From Bog-473 sp963755495 (lineage in GTDB: Bacteria; Actinomycetota; Acidimicrobiia; Acidimicrobiales; RAAP-2): a stretch of 64,000 nt of DNA. The stretch's first letter is position 1. Each line of letters starts with the position of its first letter. The stretch spans positions 124,001 to 188,000 of the forward strand of contig CAVWJS010000011.1 in NCBI GenBank assembly GCA_963755495.1, written 5' to 3'. The notes below the pieces were generated by a model. It was not told the origin of the DNA. It did not search any database and saw nothing but the letters and a program-made list of their open reading frames with translations. Of this stretch, positions 29,160-39,578 are shown piece after piece. The translations under genes and the position numbers were made by a program.

Positions 29160-29531
29160 GTGCCCACAATCGCCCAGCTCGTCCGCAAGGGACGTCAGGC
29201 CAAGGTGACAAAGACCAAGACCCCGGCCCTGAAGGGCGCGCCCCAGCGACGGGGTGTCTGCACGCGCGTGTACACGACGACCCCGAAGAAGCCGAACTCG
29301 GCCCTGCGCAAGGTAGCCCGTGTGCGGCTCTCCTCGGGGGTCGAGATCACGGCCTACATCCCCGGTGTGGGCCACAACCTCCAGGAGCACTCCATCGTCC
29401 TCGTCCGTGGTGGTCGTGTGAAGGACCTGCCTGGAGTGCGCTACAAGGTGGTCCGGGGGGCGCTCGACACCTCCGGTGTCCGTGAGCGCAGCCAAGCCCG
29501 TAGTCGCTACGGCGCCAAGAAGGAGTCCTAA
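29160..29531 (+). CDS. rpsL: 30S ribosomal protein S12
   Basis: A 123-residue protein with the decoding-site segments TTPKKPNSALRK (Lys43 region, streptomycin-sensitive type) and IPGVGHNLQEHS. S12 monitors codon-anticodon pairing. The GTG start follows GAGAGGTAG. The rpsG ATG overlaps its stop (TAATG), so S12 and S7 are translationally coupled. Confidence 0.97.
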   Translation: MPTIAQLVRKGRQAKVTKTKTPALKGAPQRRGVCTRVYTTTPKKPNSALRKVARVRLSSGVEITAYIPGVGHNLQEHSIVLVRGGRVKDLPGVRYKVVRGALDTSGVRERSQARSRYGAKKES

Positions 29532-30001
29532 TGCCCCGTAACGGACCAGCAACTCGCCGCGAATTGGCCCCGGACCCGGTGTACCGCTCGGTCCTCGTGA
29601 CACAGGTCGTCAACAAGATCCTGTCGCGGGGCAAGCGGACCCTGGCCGAGCGCATCGTCTACGGCGCGCTCGACCTGGTGCAGGAGCGCTCCGGTGGTGA
29701 CCCTGTGGCAGCTCTCAAGCGCGCAGTGGAGAACACTCGCCCCGAGCTTGAGGTGAAGAGCCGCCGGGTCGGTGGCGCCACCTATCAGGTCCCCGTCGAG
29801 GTTCGTCCCCGCCGGGCCACCACGTTGGCCATTCGCTGGCTGACCACATACTCCCGCCAACGCCGTGAGAAGACCATGGCCGAGCGCTTGGCCGGCGAGA
29901 TCTTGGATGCGTCCAACAACATCGGCGCCGCGGTCAAGCGCCGTGAGGACATGCACAAGATGGCGGAGTCCAACAAAGCATTCGCCCACTACCGCTGGTA
30001 G
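29531..30001 (+). CDS. rpsG: 30S ribosomal protein S7
   Basis: A 156-residue protein of normal length: LVTQVVNKILSRGKRTLAERIVYGAL, GGATYQVPVEVRPRR, KREDMHKMAESNKAFAHYRW. S7 nucleates folding of the 16S rRNA head domain. It lies within rpsL-rpsG-fusA-tuf, the classical str operon. Confidence 0.97.
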   Translation: MPRNGPATRRELAPDPVYRSVLVTQVVNKILSRGKRTLAERIVYGALDLVQERSGGDPVAALKRAVENTRPELEVKSRRVGGATYQVPVEVRPRRATTLAIRWLTTYSRQRREKTMAERLAGEILDASNNIGAAVKRREDMHKMAESNKAFAHYRW

Positions 30002-30037
30002 TGGACCGCAACTCCATTCGAAGGAACATACAGCACC

Positions 30038-32137
<2,100 letters not shown>

Positions 32138-32185
32138 GCGGAGCCCCAGGGCTCCGGCAACAGTTCGCACAAGTAGTCAAAAACA

Positions 32186-32203
32186 GCGGCGTTTGGTCGC
32201 CGC
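32186..32203 (+). other. Hairpin in the fusA-tuf intergenic region
   Basis: GCGGCG (32186-32191) pairs with CGCCGC (32198-32203) around TTTGGT. A second inverted repeat, GGAGCC/GGCTCC, lies at 32140-32155 just after the fusA stop. Neither has a T-tract; they may modulate mRNA stability between the two genes. Confidence 0.45.
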
Positions 32204-32250
32204 GGCGGGCCCACGGGGGTCCCGTCCGATATCAGGGAGTAGTTACGGCG

Positions 32251-33438
32251 ATGGCCAAAAAGAAGTTTGAGCGCACGAAGCCTCACGTCAATGTGGGAAC
32301 GATGGGACACATCGACCACGGCAAGACCACGCTCACGGCGGCGATCACCAAGGTCCTGTCGGAGAAGAACCCCAACACGTCGTTCACGGCGTTCGACAAG
32401 ATCGATGCGGCACCCGAAGAGAAGCAGCGTGGCATCACGATCACCATTGCCCACGTCGAGTACGAGACGGACGCACGTCACTACGCCCACGTCGACATGC
32501 CCGGCCACGCTGACTACATCAAGAACATGATCACCGGTGCGGCCCAGATCGACGGCGCCATCTTGGTGGTATCGGCGGCTGACGGCCCCATGCCCCAGAC
32601 CCGTGAGCACGTACTGCTGGCCCGTCAGGTCGGCGTACCGTACATCGTGGTGGCCCTCAACAAGGCCGACATGGTGGACGACCCCGAGTTGCTCGAGCTG
32701 GTGGAGATGGAGGTGCGCGAGCTCCTCAGCAACTACGACTTCCCGGGTGACGACACGCCGATCGTTCATGTCAGCGCACTCAAGGCTCTCGAGGGCGACC
32801 CCGAGTGGAGCGAGAAGATCGTCGAGCTCATGGACGCCGTCGACTCGTTCATCCCCGAGCCTGAGCGTGACGTGGACAAGCCGTTCCTCATGCCGATCGA
32901 GGACGTCATGTCGATCACCGGTCGTGGCACCGTGGTGACCGGCAAGGTGGAGCAGGGCGTGGTCAAGGTGGGCGAGGAAGTCGAGATCGTCGGCCTCCGC
33001 GACACCCAGAAGACCACCGTTACCGGCATCGAGATGTTCCGCAAGTTGCTGGACGAGGGACGGGCCGGGGACAACGTCGGCGCGCTGCTGCGAGGCACGA
33101 AGAAGGAAGACGTGGAGCGTGGCCAGGTGCTGTGCAAGCCCGGGTCCATTACCCCCCACACGAACTTCGAGGCCAACGTCTACGTGCTGAACAAGGAGGA
33201 GGGCGGCCGTCACAAGCCGTTCTTCACCAACTACCGGCCCCAGTTCTACTTCCGGACCACCGACGTGACCGGCACCATCTCACTGCCCGAAGGCACCGAA
33301 ATGGTCATGCCCGGCGACAATACGGAGATGGTCGTGGAGTTGGGCAAACCCATTGCAATGACTGAAGGTCTGCGCTTCGCCATCCGTGAGGGTGGTCGCA
33401 CCGTTGCTTCCGGTCGGGTTACGAAGATCCTCAAGTAA
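32251..33438 (+). CDS. tuf: Elongation factor Tu
   Basis: A 395-residue aminoacyl-tRNA carrier GTPase: P-loop GHIDHGKTTLTAAI, DMPGHADYIKNMITGAAQ, NKADMVDD, domain II and III with PFLMPIEDVMSITGRGTVVTG and the C-terminal FAIREGGRTVASGRVTKIL. Complete and typical. It sits in the str operon with rpsJ 34 bases downstream. Confidence 0.98.
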   Translation: MAKKKFERTKPHVNVGTMGHIDHGKTTLTAAITKVLSEKNPNTSFTAFDKIDAAPEEKQRGITITIAHVEYETDARHYAHVDMPGHADYIKNMITGAAQIDGAILVVSAADGPMPQTREHVLLARQVGVPYIVVALNKADMVDDPELLELVEMEVRELLSNYDFPGDDTPIVHVSALKALEGDPEWSEKIVELMDAVDSFIPEPERDVDKPFLMPIEDVMSITGRGTVVTGKVEQGVVKVGEEVEIVGLRDTQKTTVTGIEMFRKLLDEGRAGDNVGALLRGTKKEDVERGQVLCKPGSITPHTNFEANVYVLNKEEGGRHKPFFTNYRPQFYFRTTDVTGTISLPEGTEMVMPGDNTEMVVELGKPIAMTEGLRFAIREGGRTVASGRVTKILK

Positions 33439-33472
33439 CACCCCGAGACGTAACGGAACGAGAGCAGGCACC

Positions 33473-33799
33473 ATGGCCGATGGCCCCAAGCAGAAGATTC
33501 GCATACGGCTCAAGGCCTATGACCATGAGATCCTCGATCAGTCGACCGAGAAGATCGTGCAGACGGTGTTGCGGACCCAGGCCAAGGTCCTGGGTCCCAT
33601 CCCGTTGCCGACGGATAAGCACCGCTACACGGTGATTCGTTCGCCACACAAGTACAAGGACTCCCGCGAGCACTTCGAAATGCGGGTGCACAAGCGCTTG
33701 GTGGACATCATTGAGCACACGCCCAAGACAGTCGATTCGCTCCAGCGTCTCGACCTACCGGCCGGCGTCGATATCGAAATAAAGATTCAAACCGCCTGA
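33473..33799 (+). CDS. rpsJ: 30S ribosomal protein S10
   Basis: A 108-residue protein: KQKIRIRLKAYDHEILDQSTEKIV, GPIPLPTDKHRYTVIRSPHKYKDSREHFEMR. S10 is also NusE in antitermination complexes. The ATG at 33473 is chosen; the frame is open upstream but lacks family sequence. It is separated from rplC by a 244-base structured gap rather than leading the S10 operon directly. Confidence 0.96.
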   Translation: MADGPKQKIRIRLKAYDHEILDQSTEKIVQTVLRTQAKVLGPIPLPTDKHRYTVIRSPHKYKDSREHFEMRVHKRLVDIIEHTPKTVDSLQRLDLPAGVDIEIKIQTA

Positions 33800-33819
33800 T
33801 CCAGCCGCATCAGCTCGAT

Positions 33820-33836
33820 CCAGGCGGTACGCCTGG
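33820..33836 (+). terminator. Hairpin after rpsJ
   Basis: CCAGGCG (33820-33826), loop GTA, CGCCTGG (33830-33836) form a perfect 7-bp stem 20 bases after the rpsJ stop. No T-tract follows, so termination is uncertain; it may be a processing or attenuation site. Confidence 0.4.
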
Positions 33837-33967
33837 CAGAGCATGGCCTGCGTGGTGTAACGTCGCACGGGCCGATTTGGCACCCGATGGCGCCTCCGGC
33901 GCCGTCCTCTACAACAGAAGTGCGTGAACGCCGGTATGTGCCGGTACCTCACGCCAAACCATTCGAG

Positions 33968-33996
33968 CGCTCCGCTCGGGATTCCCGGGCGGAGCG
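33968..33996 (+). promoter_or_regulatory. Long hairpin upstream of rplC
   Basis: CGCTCCGC (33968-33975) pairs with GCGGAGCG (33989-33996). Inside, CGGG pairs with CCCG around ATT, after one T/G mismatch. That is 12 pairs ending 47 bases before the rplC start. An earlier symmetric element (GCGTGA...TCACGC, about 33922-33955) lies in the same gap. Candidate leader structure for autoregulation of the operon beginning at rplC. Confidence 0.5.
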
Positions 33997-34043
33997 TTGG
34001 CGTGCGCACGGGAAGCCGTGGGCAGCGCAGGGAGATAAGACAC

Positions 34044-34703
34044 GTGGCAAGCAAGGCGATCGTCGGCGAGAAGGTCGGCATGACCCAGGTCTGGGACGAA
34101 CAGCACCGCGCCATCCCGGTGACGGTGCTGAAAGTCGCGCCTGTGCGCGTGGTCCAGGTCAAGACGGTCGAGTCCGATGGATACTCTGCACTGCAGGTGA
34201 CCTGGGGGTTTCGGCGGGCGTCCACCCTGACCAAGCCCCAGATCGGGCACTATGCCAAGGCCAGCGTCGAGCCCGGACGCGGGCTGGTGGAGCTTCGGCT
34301 CGACGACGTGGCCGAGTTCAGCGTCGGCCAGGAGTTGGCGGCCGACGTGTGGACGGCCGGCGATCGGGTCGATGCCATAGCCGTCAGCAAGGGCAAGGGA
34401 TTCGCCGGTGGCATGAAGCGCCATAACTTCAAGGGCCAGGGTGCATCTCACGGTAACCACAAGAGTCACCGTGTCCCCGGCTCCATCGGAGCCTGCGCCA
34501 CCCCGTCGCGCGTCTTCAAGGGAACCCGCATGGCAGGGCAGATGGGCGGCAAGCAAGTGACCGCCCTCAATCTCCAAGTGATCTCCGCTGACCCCGAGCG
34601 CCAGCTGGTGCTGGTCAAGGGCGCCGTCCCGGGAGCCCGGGGCACGGTTGTCGTCCTGCGGGACTCGGTAAAGGCGACCATCAAGCCAGGAGGGTCGCGA
34701 TGA
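34044..34703 (+). CDS. rplC: 50S ribosomal protein L3
   Basis: A 219-residue protein: ASKAIVGEKVGMTQVWDE at the N-terminus, the loop HNFKGQGASHGNHKSHRVPGS reaching the peptidyl transferase centre, and C-terminal VLVKGAVPGARGTVVVLRD. The GTG at 34044 follows GGGAGATAAG; the open frame upstream is not family-like. Its stop overlaps the rplD ATG (ATGA). Confidence 0.96.
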   Translation: MASKAIVGEKVGMTQVWDEQHRAIPVTVLKVAPVRVVQVKTVESDGYSALQVTWGFRRASTLTKPQIGHYAKASVEPGRGLVELRLDDVAEFSVGQELAADVWTAGDRVDAIAVSKGKGFAGGMKRHNFKGQGASHGNHKSHRVPGSIGACATPSRVFKGTRMAGQMGGKQVTALNLQVISADPERQLVLVKGAVPGARGTVVVLRDSVKATIKPGGSR

Positions 34704-35491
34704 CCATCACCGACACGGTGACCCGCGGTCCGGTCAAGAAGGATCGTCCCGCTCCCGTCACGCGTACCGTCAAGCGTCGCAACGTGGCGGGCGACGAGCT
34801 TGGTTCGGTCGACCTGGAGCCTTCGATCTTCGGCATTGAGCCCAATCTGGCTGTGCTGCACCAAGTGGTTACGGCCCAATTGGCCTCCATCCGGGCCGGG
34901 ACCCAATCGACCAAGACCCGTTCCGAGGTCCGTGGGGGCGGGGCCAAGCCCTTTGCCCAGAAGGGCACAGGGCGGGCCCGTCAGGGCTCGAGTCGCTCAC
35001 CCTCCATGAGTGGCGGTGGCATCGCTCTCGGGCCGAAGCCTCGCAGCTACAAGCAGCACACGCCCAAAAAGATGGTGCGCCTTGCACTTCTCTCCGCCCT
35101 CAGCGACCGGGCGGCCAGCCGCCGGGTGGCCCTGGTAGACGAGTGGGGCTGGGAAGGCCCGAAGACCAAGGACGCTGTGGCCGCCCTTTCCAGCCTCAAG
35201 ATCACCGGAACGGTCCTCGTGGTGCTGGCTGCCGACGAAACCGTTGCCGGCCGCTCCTTCGCCAACCTGCCGCACGTGACGACCACCTCGTTCGGCCAGC
35301 TCTCTGCGCACGACGTCCTGCGCAACGACTGGATCGTCTTCTCCGACCGCACCCTGCCTGGCTCCGACGCCTTCGCCGGCGCCGCTGTCGCGGCACCTGA
35401 GGCCGAGGCCGAGGTCGAGGTCGAGTCAGCGGTCGAAGCGCCAGCAGCTGCAGCCACCCCGACCCCCGAGGAGGCCGACGCCGATGCGTGA
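34700..35491 (+). CDS. rplD: 50S ribosomal protein L4 with acidic C-terminal tail
   Basis: A 263-residue protein. The L4 core has the tunnel loop region KTRSEVRGGGAKPFAQKGTGRARQGSSRSP and extends to about residue 228; the last 35 residues are Ala/Glu/Val-rich (EAEAEVEVESAVEAP). L4 lines the polypeptide exit tunnel. An N-terminal extension of about 30 basic residues precedes the core. It is coupled to rplC and overlaps rplW by eight bases. Confidence 0.95.
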   Translation: MTITDTVTRGPVKKDRPAPVTRTVKRRNVAGDELGSVDLEPSIFGIEPNLAVLHQVVTAQLASIRAGTQSTKTRSEVRGGGAKPFAQKGTGRARQGSSRSPSMSGGGIALGPKPRSYKQHTPKKMVRLALLSALSDRAASRRVALVDEWGWEGPKTKDAVAALSSLKITGTVLVVLAADETVAGRSFANLPHVTTTSFGQLSAHDVLRNDWIVFSDRTLPGSDAFAGAAVAAPEAEAEVEVESAVEAPAAAATPTPEEADADA

Positions 35492-35774
35492 TGCCATGTC
35501 AGTACTGATCCGGCCCGTGGTGTCAGAGAAGAGCTACGGGCTCATGGACAAGAACGTCTACATCTTCATTGTGGATCCCGGCGCCACCAAAATCGATGTG
35601 CGCCACGCGGTGGAGCAGGCCTTCAACGTGCGTGTGACCAACGTCAACACCCTCAACCGCAAGGGGAAGTCGACGCGCAACCGGCGCACGAACATCAAGG
35701 GCCACCGCCCCAACACCAAGCGCGCCATCGTCACTCTCCATCCCGACGACTCCATCGATCTCTTCGATCGCTGA
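35484..35774 (+). CDS. rplW: 50S ribosomal protein L23
   Basis: A 96-residue protein: MSVLIRPVVSEKSYGLMDKNVYIFIVDPGATK, then KKGKSTRNRR-like NRKGKSTRNRR and KRAIVTLHPDDSIDLF. L23 sits at the tunnel exit and docks trigger factor and SRP. The ATG at 35484 overlaps rplD; the ATG at 35496 is a good alternative and gives the usual N-terminus. Confidence 0.95.
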   Translation: MRDAMSVLIRPVVSEKSYGLMDKNVYIFIVDPGATKIDVRHAVEQAFNVRVTNVNTLNRKGKSTRNRRTNIKGHRPNTKRAIVTLHPDDSIDLFDR

Positions 35775-35791
35775 TCAGAGGATCGCCTTCT

Positions 35792-36628
35792 ATGCCACTT
35801 CGCTCACGCAAACCCACCAGCCCCGGTCGTCGCTTCCAGACGGTCTCTGACTTCGCCGAGATCACCCGGGATCATCCGGAAAAGTCGTTGCTGGCGCCCA
35901 ACCCAGGATCGGGAGGGCGCAACAACCATGGCCGCAAGACGGCCCGCCACCGTGGTGGGGGACACAAGCAGCAGTACCGGCTCATCGACTTCCGTCGGAA
36001 TAAGGACGGCATCCCGGCCCGGGTCGCTGCCATTGAGTACGACCCCAATCGCAACGCCCGGATTGCCCTGCTCCATTACGCCGATGGTGAGAAGCGCTAC
36101 ATCCTGGCCCCAGCCGGCCTCAAGGTCGACGACAAGGTGCAGAGTGGCCAGGGGGCGGACATCCGTCCGGGCAATGCGCTGCCCCTGCGCTACATCCCGG
36201 TCGGCTCGACCATCCACAACGTCGAGCTGCGGCCCGGCGGTGGTGGGAAGATGGCCCGGGGAGCCGGGATGAGCATTCAGCTCGTGGCCAAGGACGGCCC
36301 CTTCGCCACGCTTCGTCTCCCCTCGACCGAAATGCGCCGCGTCTCGATTGACTGCCGGGGCACCCTCGGCGTGGTCGGCAATGCCGAGGCAGAGTTGATC
36401 AAGATCGGGAAGGCCGGACGTAACCGCTGGAAGGGCAAGCGCCCCCAAACTCGTGGCGTGGCCATGAACCCGGTCGACCACCCGCTTGGTGGTGGAGAAG
36501 GAAAGTCCTCCGGTGGGCGCCACCCGGTCTCCCCGTGGGGCAAGGCCGAGGGTCGCACCCGGTCACGCAACAAGAAGTCCGATTCGATGATCGTCCGCCG
36601 GCGCCGCACCCGCGGCGCGCGGCGATAG
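35792..36628 (+). CDS. rplB: 50S ribosomal protein L2
   Basis: A 278-residue protein with GRNNHGRKTARHRGGGHKQQ near the N-terminus and the C-terminal RGVAMNPVDHPLGGGEGKSSGGRHPVSPWG, including the conserved histidine important for peptidyl transfer. Normal length, ends with a basic tail. Confidence 0.97.
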   Translation: MPLRSRKPTSPGRRFQTVSDFAEITRDHPEKSLLAPNPGSGGRNNHGRKTARHRGGGHKQQYRLIDFRRNKDGIPARVAAIEYDPNRNARIALLHYADGEKRYILAPAGLKVDDKVQSGQGADIRPGNALPLRYIPVGSTIHNVELRPGGGGKMARGAGMSIQLVAKDGPFATLRLPSTEMRRVSIDCRGTLGVVGNAEAELIKIGKAGRNRWKGKRPQTRGVAMNPVDHPLGGGEGKSSGGRHPVSPWGKAEGRTRSRNKKSDSMIVRRRRTRGARR

Positions 36629-36646
36629 GCGAAGGGTTGAGCAGAT

Positions 36647-36925
36647 ATGCCGCGTAGCTTGAAGAAGGGCCCATTCGTCGACGACCACCTGTTGAAGAAG
36701 GTGGACGTGCTGAACGCAAGCGGGGAGAAGAAGGTCATCAAGACCTGGTCCCGGCGTTCGACCATCATCCCTGACATGGTCGGTCACACCATCGCCGTCC
36801 ACGACGGGCGCCGGCATGTGCCGGTGTACGTGACCGAGTCCATGGTCGGCCACAAGCTGGGCGAGTTCGCCCCGACACGCACTTTCCGGTATCACGCCGG
36901 CCAGGAGCGGGGAGCGCGACGCTGA
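36647..36925 (+). CDS. rpsS: 30S ribosomal protein S19
   Basis: A 92-residue protein: PRSLKKGPFVDDHLLKKV, KTWSRRSTIIPDMVGHTIAVHDGRRHVPVYVTE. Binds 16S rRNA in the head with S13. One base separates its stop from the rplV ATG. Confidence 0.97.
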   Translation: MPRSLKKGPFVDDHLLKKVDVLNASGEKKVIKTWSRRSTIIPDMVGHTIAVHDGRRHVPVYVTESMVGHKLGEFAPTRTFRYHAGQERGARR

Positions 36926-36926
36926 C

Positions 36927-37664
36927 ATGACCGCTACCAAGACCAACGAGCGTCCCGGGACGCGTGCCGTCCTGCGCCACAGCGGGTTGTCGGCCTCCAA
37001 GGTCCGCCAGGTGCTCGACCTCATCCGCGGGCAGGATGTCGATCGAGCGGCCGAGATCCTGATCGGCACCGAGCGTGAAGCGGCCAACATCATCGGCAAG
37101 GTCCTGGCCTCGGCCGTGGCCAACGCCGCCCACAACGATTTCCAAAATCCCGACGAGCTCTACGTGTCTGCCTGTTACGCCGACGAGGGCACCACTGCCA
37201 AGCGGTGGCGCCCCCGGGCCCGCGGCCGTGCCACGCGCATTCGCAAGCGCTCGAGTCACATCACGATCATTGTGAGCCGGCTTCCCGCCGAGAAGCTCGA
37301 GCTGCGGCGCAAGCGCATGGAGGCGGTCAGCGCAAACCGTTCCCGTCGTGTCGACGCCTCGCGCCGCCGCGCTGACCTTTCGGGTCGGCTCTCACGCCGC
37401 CGTGCCTCGCAGGCCGTGGCCGAAGCAGCTGCCGCCGCCGCGGTGGAAGCTGACGAAGAAGTGATCACTGATCCGGACGCGATCGATGTGCCCGAGCTCG
37501 ATGTGGCCGAGAACGATGCGGCCGACAATGAAACGAGTGAGAACGAAGTTACGGAGAACGAGGTGGACGACGTCAGCGACGAAGGTGCGGCTGAGGTTGT
37601 CGATATGGACGATGAGGACGACACGGCAGCGGCAGACGCCGACGCCGGGGAGAAGGGCGAGTAG
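36927..37664 (+). CDS. rplV: 50S ribosomal protein L22 with long C-terminal extension
   Basis: A 245-residue protein, about twice the usual length. Residues 1-118 are the L22 core (SASKVRQVLDLIRGQ, RWRPRARGRATRIRKRSSHITIIV), whose hairpin lines the exit tunnel. Residues 120-165 are Arg-rich and probably helical; residues 172-245 are strongly acidic with Asp/Glu/Asn runs. The tail does not resemble a known domain. It is followed immediately by rpsC. Confidence 0.95.
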   Translation: MTATKTNERPGTRAVLRHSGLSASKVRQVLDLIRGQDVDRAAEILIGTEREAANIIGKVLASAVANAAHNDFQNPDELYVSACYADEGTTAKRWRPRARGRATRIRKRSSHITIIVSRLPAEKLELRRKRMEAVSANRSRRVDASRRRADLSGRLSRRRASQAVAEAAAAAAVEADEEVITDPDAIDVPELDVAENDAADNETSENEVTENEVDDVSDEGAAEVVDMDDEDDTAAADADAGEKGE

Positions 37665-38729
37665 ATGGGCCAAAAGGTCAACCCCTATGGCTTCCGCCTC
37701 GGTATCACTACCGACTGGAAGTCCCGCTGGTTCGAAGAGCGGCACTACCGCGAGTTTGTGGTCGAGGATTGGAAGATCCGCGACTATCTGATGACGCAGC
37801 TCGAGGCAGCTGCGGTCAGTCGCATCGAAGTGGAGCGCACGCGCGATCGCTTGCGCGTCGACATCCACACGGCCCGCCCCGGCATTGTCATCGGCCGCCG
37901 GGGTTCGGAAGCCGATCGGTTGAAGAAGAAGCTCGAGGAGATCACCGGGCTGCAGAACCGGATCCAGCTGAACATCCAGGAGATCAAGCAGCCCGAGTTG
38001 GACGCCGCCCTCATCGCCCAGGGCATCTGCGACCAGCTGGTGCGCCGCGTTGCCTTCCGCCGCGCCATGAAGCGCGCTATCCAGACGGTCCAAAAGGCCG
38101 GCGCCCAGGGCATCAAGGTGCAGTGCTCGGGCCGGTTGGGTGGTTCTGAAATGTCCCGCAAGGAGCAGTACCGCGAGGGTCGGGTACCGCTGCACACGTT
38201 GCGGGCCGACATCGACTACGGCTTTCGCGAGGCGCGGACTTCTTCGGGCCGCGTGGGTGTCAAGGTCTGGATTTACAAGGGCGACATCCTGCCCTACAAG
38301 GTGTCGATCGAGGACAAGATCACCCGCGAGGCAGCCATGGCCGTCGGGGAGACCTCGGGCCAAAGCGGTCCTCGGCGTCTCATCACTGCTGGTGGCGGTC
38401 GTCGCAAGGCTGATTTCGGTGCGCCCGGTGAGGAGGCTCTGGCCGCGAACGGTGCCGTCACCGACAGTGACTTGCTCGACGAGTTCATCATCGACACTCC
38501 TGAGGGCGACGTGGAGATCCCAGTGGACATCGTCGAGGCGCCGGTAGTGGGCGAGCCCGCCGACGACACGGCAGACGATGCGGTCGAAGTCCCGGTGGCG
38601 GACCTGCTGCCGGTGGCGCCGACCGAGCCCGACGATCTCGAGCGGCAGTTGGCCAAGGACGAGGAAATGGAACGCCAGAACCGGCACCAGCACCACGAGG
38701 CTCCGCACTTCCGTAAGGAGTCGGATTGA
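37665..38729 (+). CDS. rpsC: 30S ribosomal protein S3 with acidic C-terminal extension
   Basis: A 354-residue protein against 210-280 for most S3. The core contains the KH domain IGRRGSEADRLKKKLEEITG and the C-terminal half with GRLGGSEMSRKEQYREGRVPLHTLRADIDYG, ending at about residue 215. The remaining 140 residues are low-complexity, mostly acidic, and finish with a His/Arg-containing end. S3 is at the mRNA entry. The ATG directly follows the rplV stop. Confidence 0.95.
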   Translation: MGQKVNPYGFRLGITTDWKSRWFEERHYREFVVEDWKIRDYLMTQLEAAAVSRIEVERTRDRLRVDIHTARPGIVIGRRGSEADRLKKKLEEITGLQNRIQLNIQEIKQPELDAALIAQGICDQLVRRVAFRRAMKRAIQTVQKAGAQGIKVQCSGRLGGSEMSRKEQYREGRVPLHTLRADIDYGFREARTSSGRVGVKVWIYKGDILPYKVSIEDKITREAAMAVGETSGQSGPRRLITAGGGRRKADFGAPGEEALAANGAVTDSDLLDEFIIDTPEGDVEIPVDIVEAPVVGEPADDTADDAVEVPVADLLPVAPTEPDDLERQLAKDEEMERQNRHQHHEAPHFRKESD

Positions 38730-38730
38730 C

Positions 38731-39168
38731 ATGTTGATGCCCAAGAAGGTCAAGCACCGCAAGACACAGCGCGGCCGCCTGAACGGACAGGCCAAGGGCG
38801 GCGCGTCCGTGGCTTTTGGCGACTTCGGGATTCAGGCCATGGAGCCGGGCTGGTTGACGGCGCGCCAGATCGAGGCCGCACGTATTGCCATGACCCGCCA
38901 CGTCAAGCGTGGTGGCAAGGTCTGGATCCGTGTCTTCCCTGACAAGCCCGTGACGCATAAGCCGGCCGAGACCCGCATGGGCTCGGGCAAGGGCAATCCC
39001 GAGCTGTGGGTTGCGGTCGTGCACCCGGGCCGGATTCTGTTCGAGCTCGCCGGTGTCGACGAGGAGCTGGCGCGGGCCGCCATGGAACGGGCCATTCAGA
39101 AACTGCCGTTCAAGGCGCGCTTCGTCGTGCGGCCAGGGACGCACGGACACGCGGAAGTTGCGGTCTGA
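38731..39168 (+). CDS. rplP: 50S ribosomal protein L16
   Basis: A 145-residue protein: MLMPKKVKHRKTQRGRLNGQAKGG, FGDFGIQAMEPGWLTARQIEAARIAMTR, PVTHKPAETRMGSGKGNPE. L16 organises the A-site tRNA elbow region. The ATG at 38731 has AAGGAG upstream inside rpsC; the longer open frame is rejected. Its stop overlaps the rpmC ATG (TGATG). Confidence 0.96.
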   Translation: MLMPKKVKHRKTQRGRLNGQAKGGASVAFGDFGIQAMEPGWLTARQIEAARIAMTRHVKRGGKVWIRVFPDKPVTHKPAETRMGSGKGNPELWVAVVHPGRILFELAGVDEELARAAMERAIQKLPFKARFVVRPGTHGHAEVAV

Positions 39169-39578
39169 TGGCGAGTGCGAGCGATCTGGCCCAGCTTGAC
39201 GGCGACGAGCTGGCCACCCGATTGGGTGATGCCCGGCGAGAGTTGTTCAACTTGCGTTTTCAACTGGCGACAGGTCAGCTGGACAACCCGTCACGGGTCG
39301 GGCAGGTGCGCCACGACGTGGCCCGCATCCTGACCGTGTTGCGTGCCCGCGAAATTCTCGAGGCGGAAGGCGCCTATGTGGCCCCGACCGCGGCCGAGCA
39401 CTCCGACGCTCTGGCCAAACTGGCCGCGGAGGACGCTGAGGTAGCCGAACGGGCAGCCGCTCGCGCCGCTGCGGCCGACGCCGAGTCGGCAGATCACGAG
39501 GGTCACGATCATGGCCACGATCACGAGGCTCACGATCACGAAGAAGACGATGACGACGACGAAGAGGAAGAGGCCTGA
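39168..39578 (+). CDS. rpmC: 50S ribosomal protein L29 with His/Asp/Glu-rich tail
   Basis: A 136-residue protein; L29 is usually 60-80. The core (LAQLDGDELATRLGDARRELFNLRFQLATGQLDN... VRHDVARILTVLRARE) ends near residue 63. Then an Ala-rich helix-like stretch to about 108 leads to a terminal segment with seven histidines between residues 110 and 124 alternating with Asp/Glu, followed by a run of acidic residues. Such a sequence could bind divalent metal. L29 lies at the tunnel exit next to L23. Confidence 0.93.
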   Translation: MASASDLAQLDGDELATRLGDARRELFNLRFQLATGQLDNPSRVGQVRHDVARILTVLRAREILEAEGAYVAPTAAEHSDALAKLAAEDAEVAERAAARAAAADAESADHEGHDHGHDHEAHDHEEDDDDDEEEEA

